Below, in pieces: positions 5,917 to 6,358 of a stretch of DNA of 6,358 nt (positions are counted from its first letter, which is position 1; every line of letters begins with the position of its first letter). The DNA is from an uncultured Christensenellaceae bacterium (GTDB lineage Bacteria > Bacillota > Clostridia > Christensenellales > Pumilibacteraceae): contig CAJUQF010000111.1 of the NCBI GenBank assembly GCA_910588315.1, positions 1-6,358 of the forward strand, read 5' to 3'. The notes beneath the pieces were generated by a model. It had not been told where the DNA came from. It was given only the letters and a program-made list of their open reading frames with translations, and searched no databases. Position numbers and translations under genes: made by a program.

Positions 5917-6005
5917 TGCAATTCGCAAATCGGGCATTACATTACCTGCCGTTTCTAGTGTTATTGCTTTGCCACAAGCGGAGCGCATGGGTCTGCGCTC
6001 CCTAC
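5917..6005 (+). repeat. REP/BIME-like intergenic element, copy B
   Basis: The left flank keeps only TGCAATTCG (5917-5925). The first hairpin has decayed: GGGCA at 5932-5936 and CCTGCC at 5945-5950 survive, with no GACCCT loop. The linker is 29 bases (5951-5979) and the 5961-5986 core differs from copy A at one base. The second hairpin is perfect here: GGAGCGCA (5980-5987), loop TGGGTC, TGCGCTCC (5994-6001), followed at once by CTAC (6002-6005). Read on the other strand this gives GTAG, then a hairpin with loop GACCCA. It is thus an inverted copy of the first-hairpin unit seen in A and C. Confidence 0.75.
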
Positions 6006-6083
6006 AAAGGTCGGGACTGTATTTGCTTGAGAATAAAATATAAACATGGTCTTTATCATCAAAACTCATTACCTGCCGCAAAA

Positions 6084-6164
6084 CATTTATGTTGTGTAAT
6101 TCGTAGGGCAGGCAGACCCTTGCCTGCCATTTCTTTGTTTATTGCTTTTCCACAAGCGGAGCGC
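6084..6164 (+). repeat. REP/BIME-like intergenic element, copy C (lacks its final arm)
   Basis: The left flank at 6084-6102 matches copy A at 17 of 19 bases. GTAG (6103-6106) is followed directly by GGCAGGCA (6107-6114), loop GACCCT (6115-6120) and TGCCTGCC (6121-6128). The linker is again 29 bases (6129-6157). The conserved core runs 6139-6164 and stops after GGAGCGC; the second arm of the inverted hairpin is absent. The element lies between the kinase stop and copy B, in the same orientation as the other copies. Confidence 0.75.
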
Positions 6165-6231
6165 TGTTAAAAGTCTCTCTCACACAGCGGTTGATATGCG
6201 CCGCATTGCGGAAAAGACAATCTTTCTACAT

Positions 6232-6358
6232 CTACGAATTTAGTTCGGAATAGATAAGTCCCGCCGCGCCGATGATGCCTGCGTCGTTGCCGAGCTGCGC
6301 GGTAAGAATATCGAACCGCGGCGTGTCGGCAAAGCCGTAATTTCTGTCCTTGCAATAG
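6232..6358 (-). CDS. ROK-family sugar kinase, probably glucokinase, C-terminal fragment
   Basis: Only the last 41 codons and the TAG stop (6232-6234) lie in the window; the gene continues past the right edge. The fragment reads YCKDRNYGFADT, then PRFDILTAQLGNDAGIIGAA and LIYSELNS. The LGNDAGIIGAA segment is the signature C-terminal helix region of bacterial ROK glucokinases, preceded by the usual short strand (here FDILTAQ). These enzymes phosphorylate glucose with ATP in the cytoplasm. Other ROK members (N-acetylmannosamine or fructose kinases, repressors) share this region, so the sugar is not certain. The zinc-binding and catalytic motifs lie outside the window. I see no convincing terminator between its stop and copy C of the repeat. 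Confidence 0.85.
   Translation of the reverse strand, partial: YCKDRNYGFADTPRFDILTAQLGNDAGIIGAAGLIYSELNS

Noticed and set aside
5895..6170. Plus-strand 91-codon open frame
   Set aside because: It runs across two copies of the intergenic repeat, and its sequence is explained by the repeat units.
6201..6211. CCGC-ATT-GCGG mini-hairpin after the kinase stop as a terminator
   Set aside because: The stem is only four base pairs and no U run follows in the direction of transcription.

Overview
This 6.4 kb window looks like ordinary chromosome of an anaerobic, mid-GC Firmicute, probably a gut-type clostridial lineage. Three things point there: a rubrerythrin (an anaerobe's peroxide defence), strong GGAGG-type ribosome binding sites, and sigma-A-like promoters with extended -10 elements in AT-rich spacers. 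The lineage is inferred from style only, because no rRNA or marker comparison is possible here.

All supported genes are on the minus strand. In transcription order they are: the last 41 codons of a ROK-family sugar kinase (probably glucokinase), running off the right edge; an AT-rich spacer with two repeat elements; a complete rubrerythrin; a roughly 400-base spacer holding a structured, internally repeated GC-rich block, a rho-independent terminator and the glpK promoter; a complete glycerol kinase; a 163-base spacer with the ftsH promoter; a complete ftsH with a TTG start and a long charged C-terminal tail; and, 50 bases on, a single-pass membrane protein of unknown function that probably shares the ftsH transcript. 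A terminator and a third repeat copy close the left end. The window therefore mixes unrelated housekeeping units: sugar phosphorylation, peroxide reduction, glycerol entry into metabolism, and membrane proteolysis.

The most unusual content is intergenic. Three same-orientation copies of one element (about 31-133, 5917-6005 and 6084-6164) have the architecture of a REP/BIME: a GTAG tetranucleotide directly before an 8-bp hairpin with a GACCCT loop, a linker of exactly 29 bases, then an inverted hairpin that in the best copy is followed directly by CTAC. The two intact first hairpins differ by two compensated base pairs, so the structure itself appears to be maintained. No transposase is visible here. 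A second, different structured block (about 5020-5200) lies 3' of rubrerythrin. A near-perfect 19-bp palindrome sits on the predicted glpK start site, and GlpK carries Asp where low-GC Gram-positive enzymes have the regulatory phospho-histidine.

There are no RNA genes, CRISPR arrays, phage genes or insertion-sequence genes that I can support. Long open frames on the plus strand opposite ftsH, glpK and rubrerythrin are codon-bias shadows.
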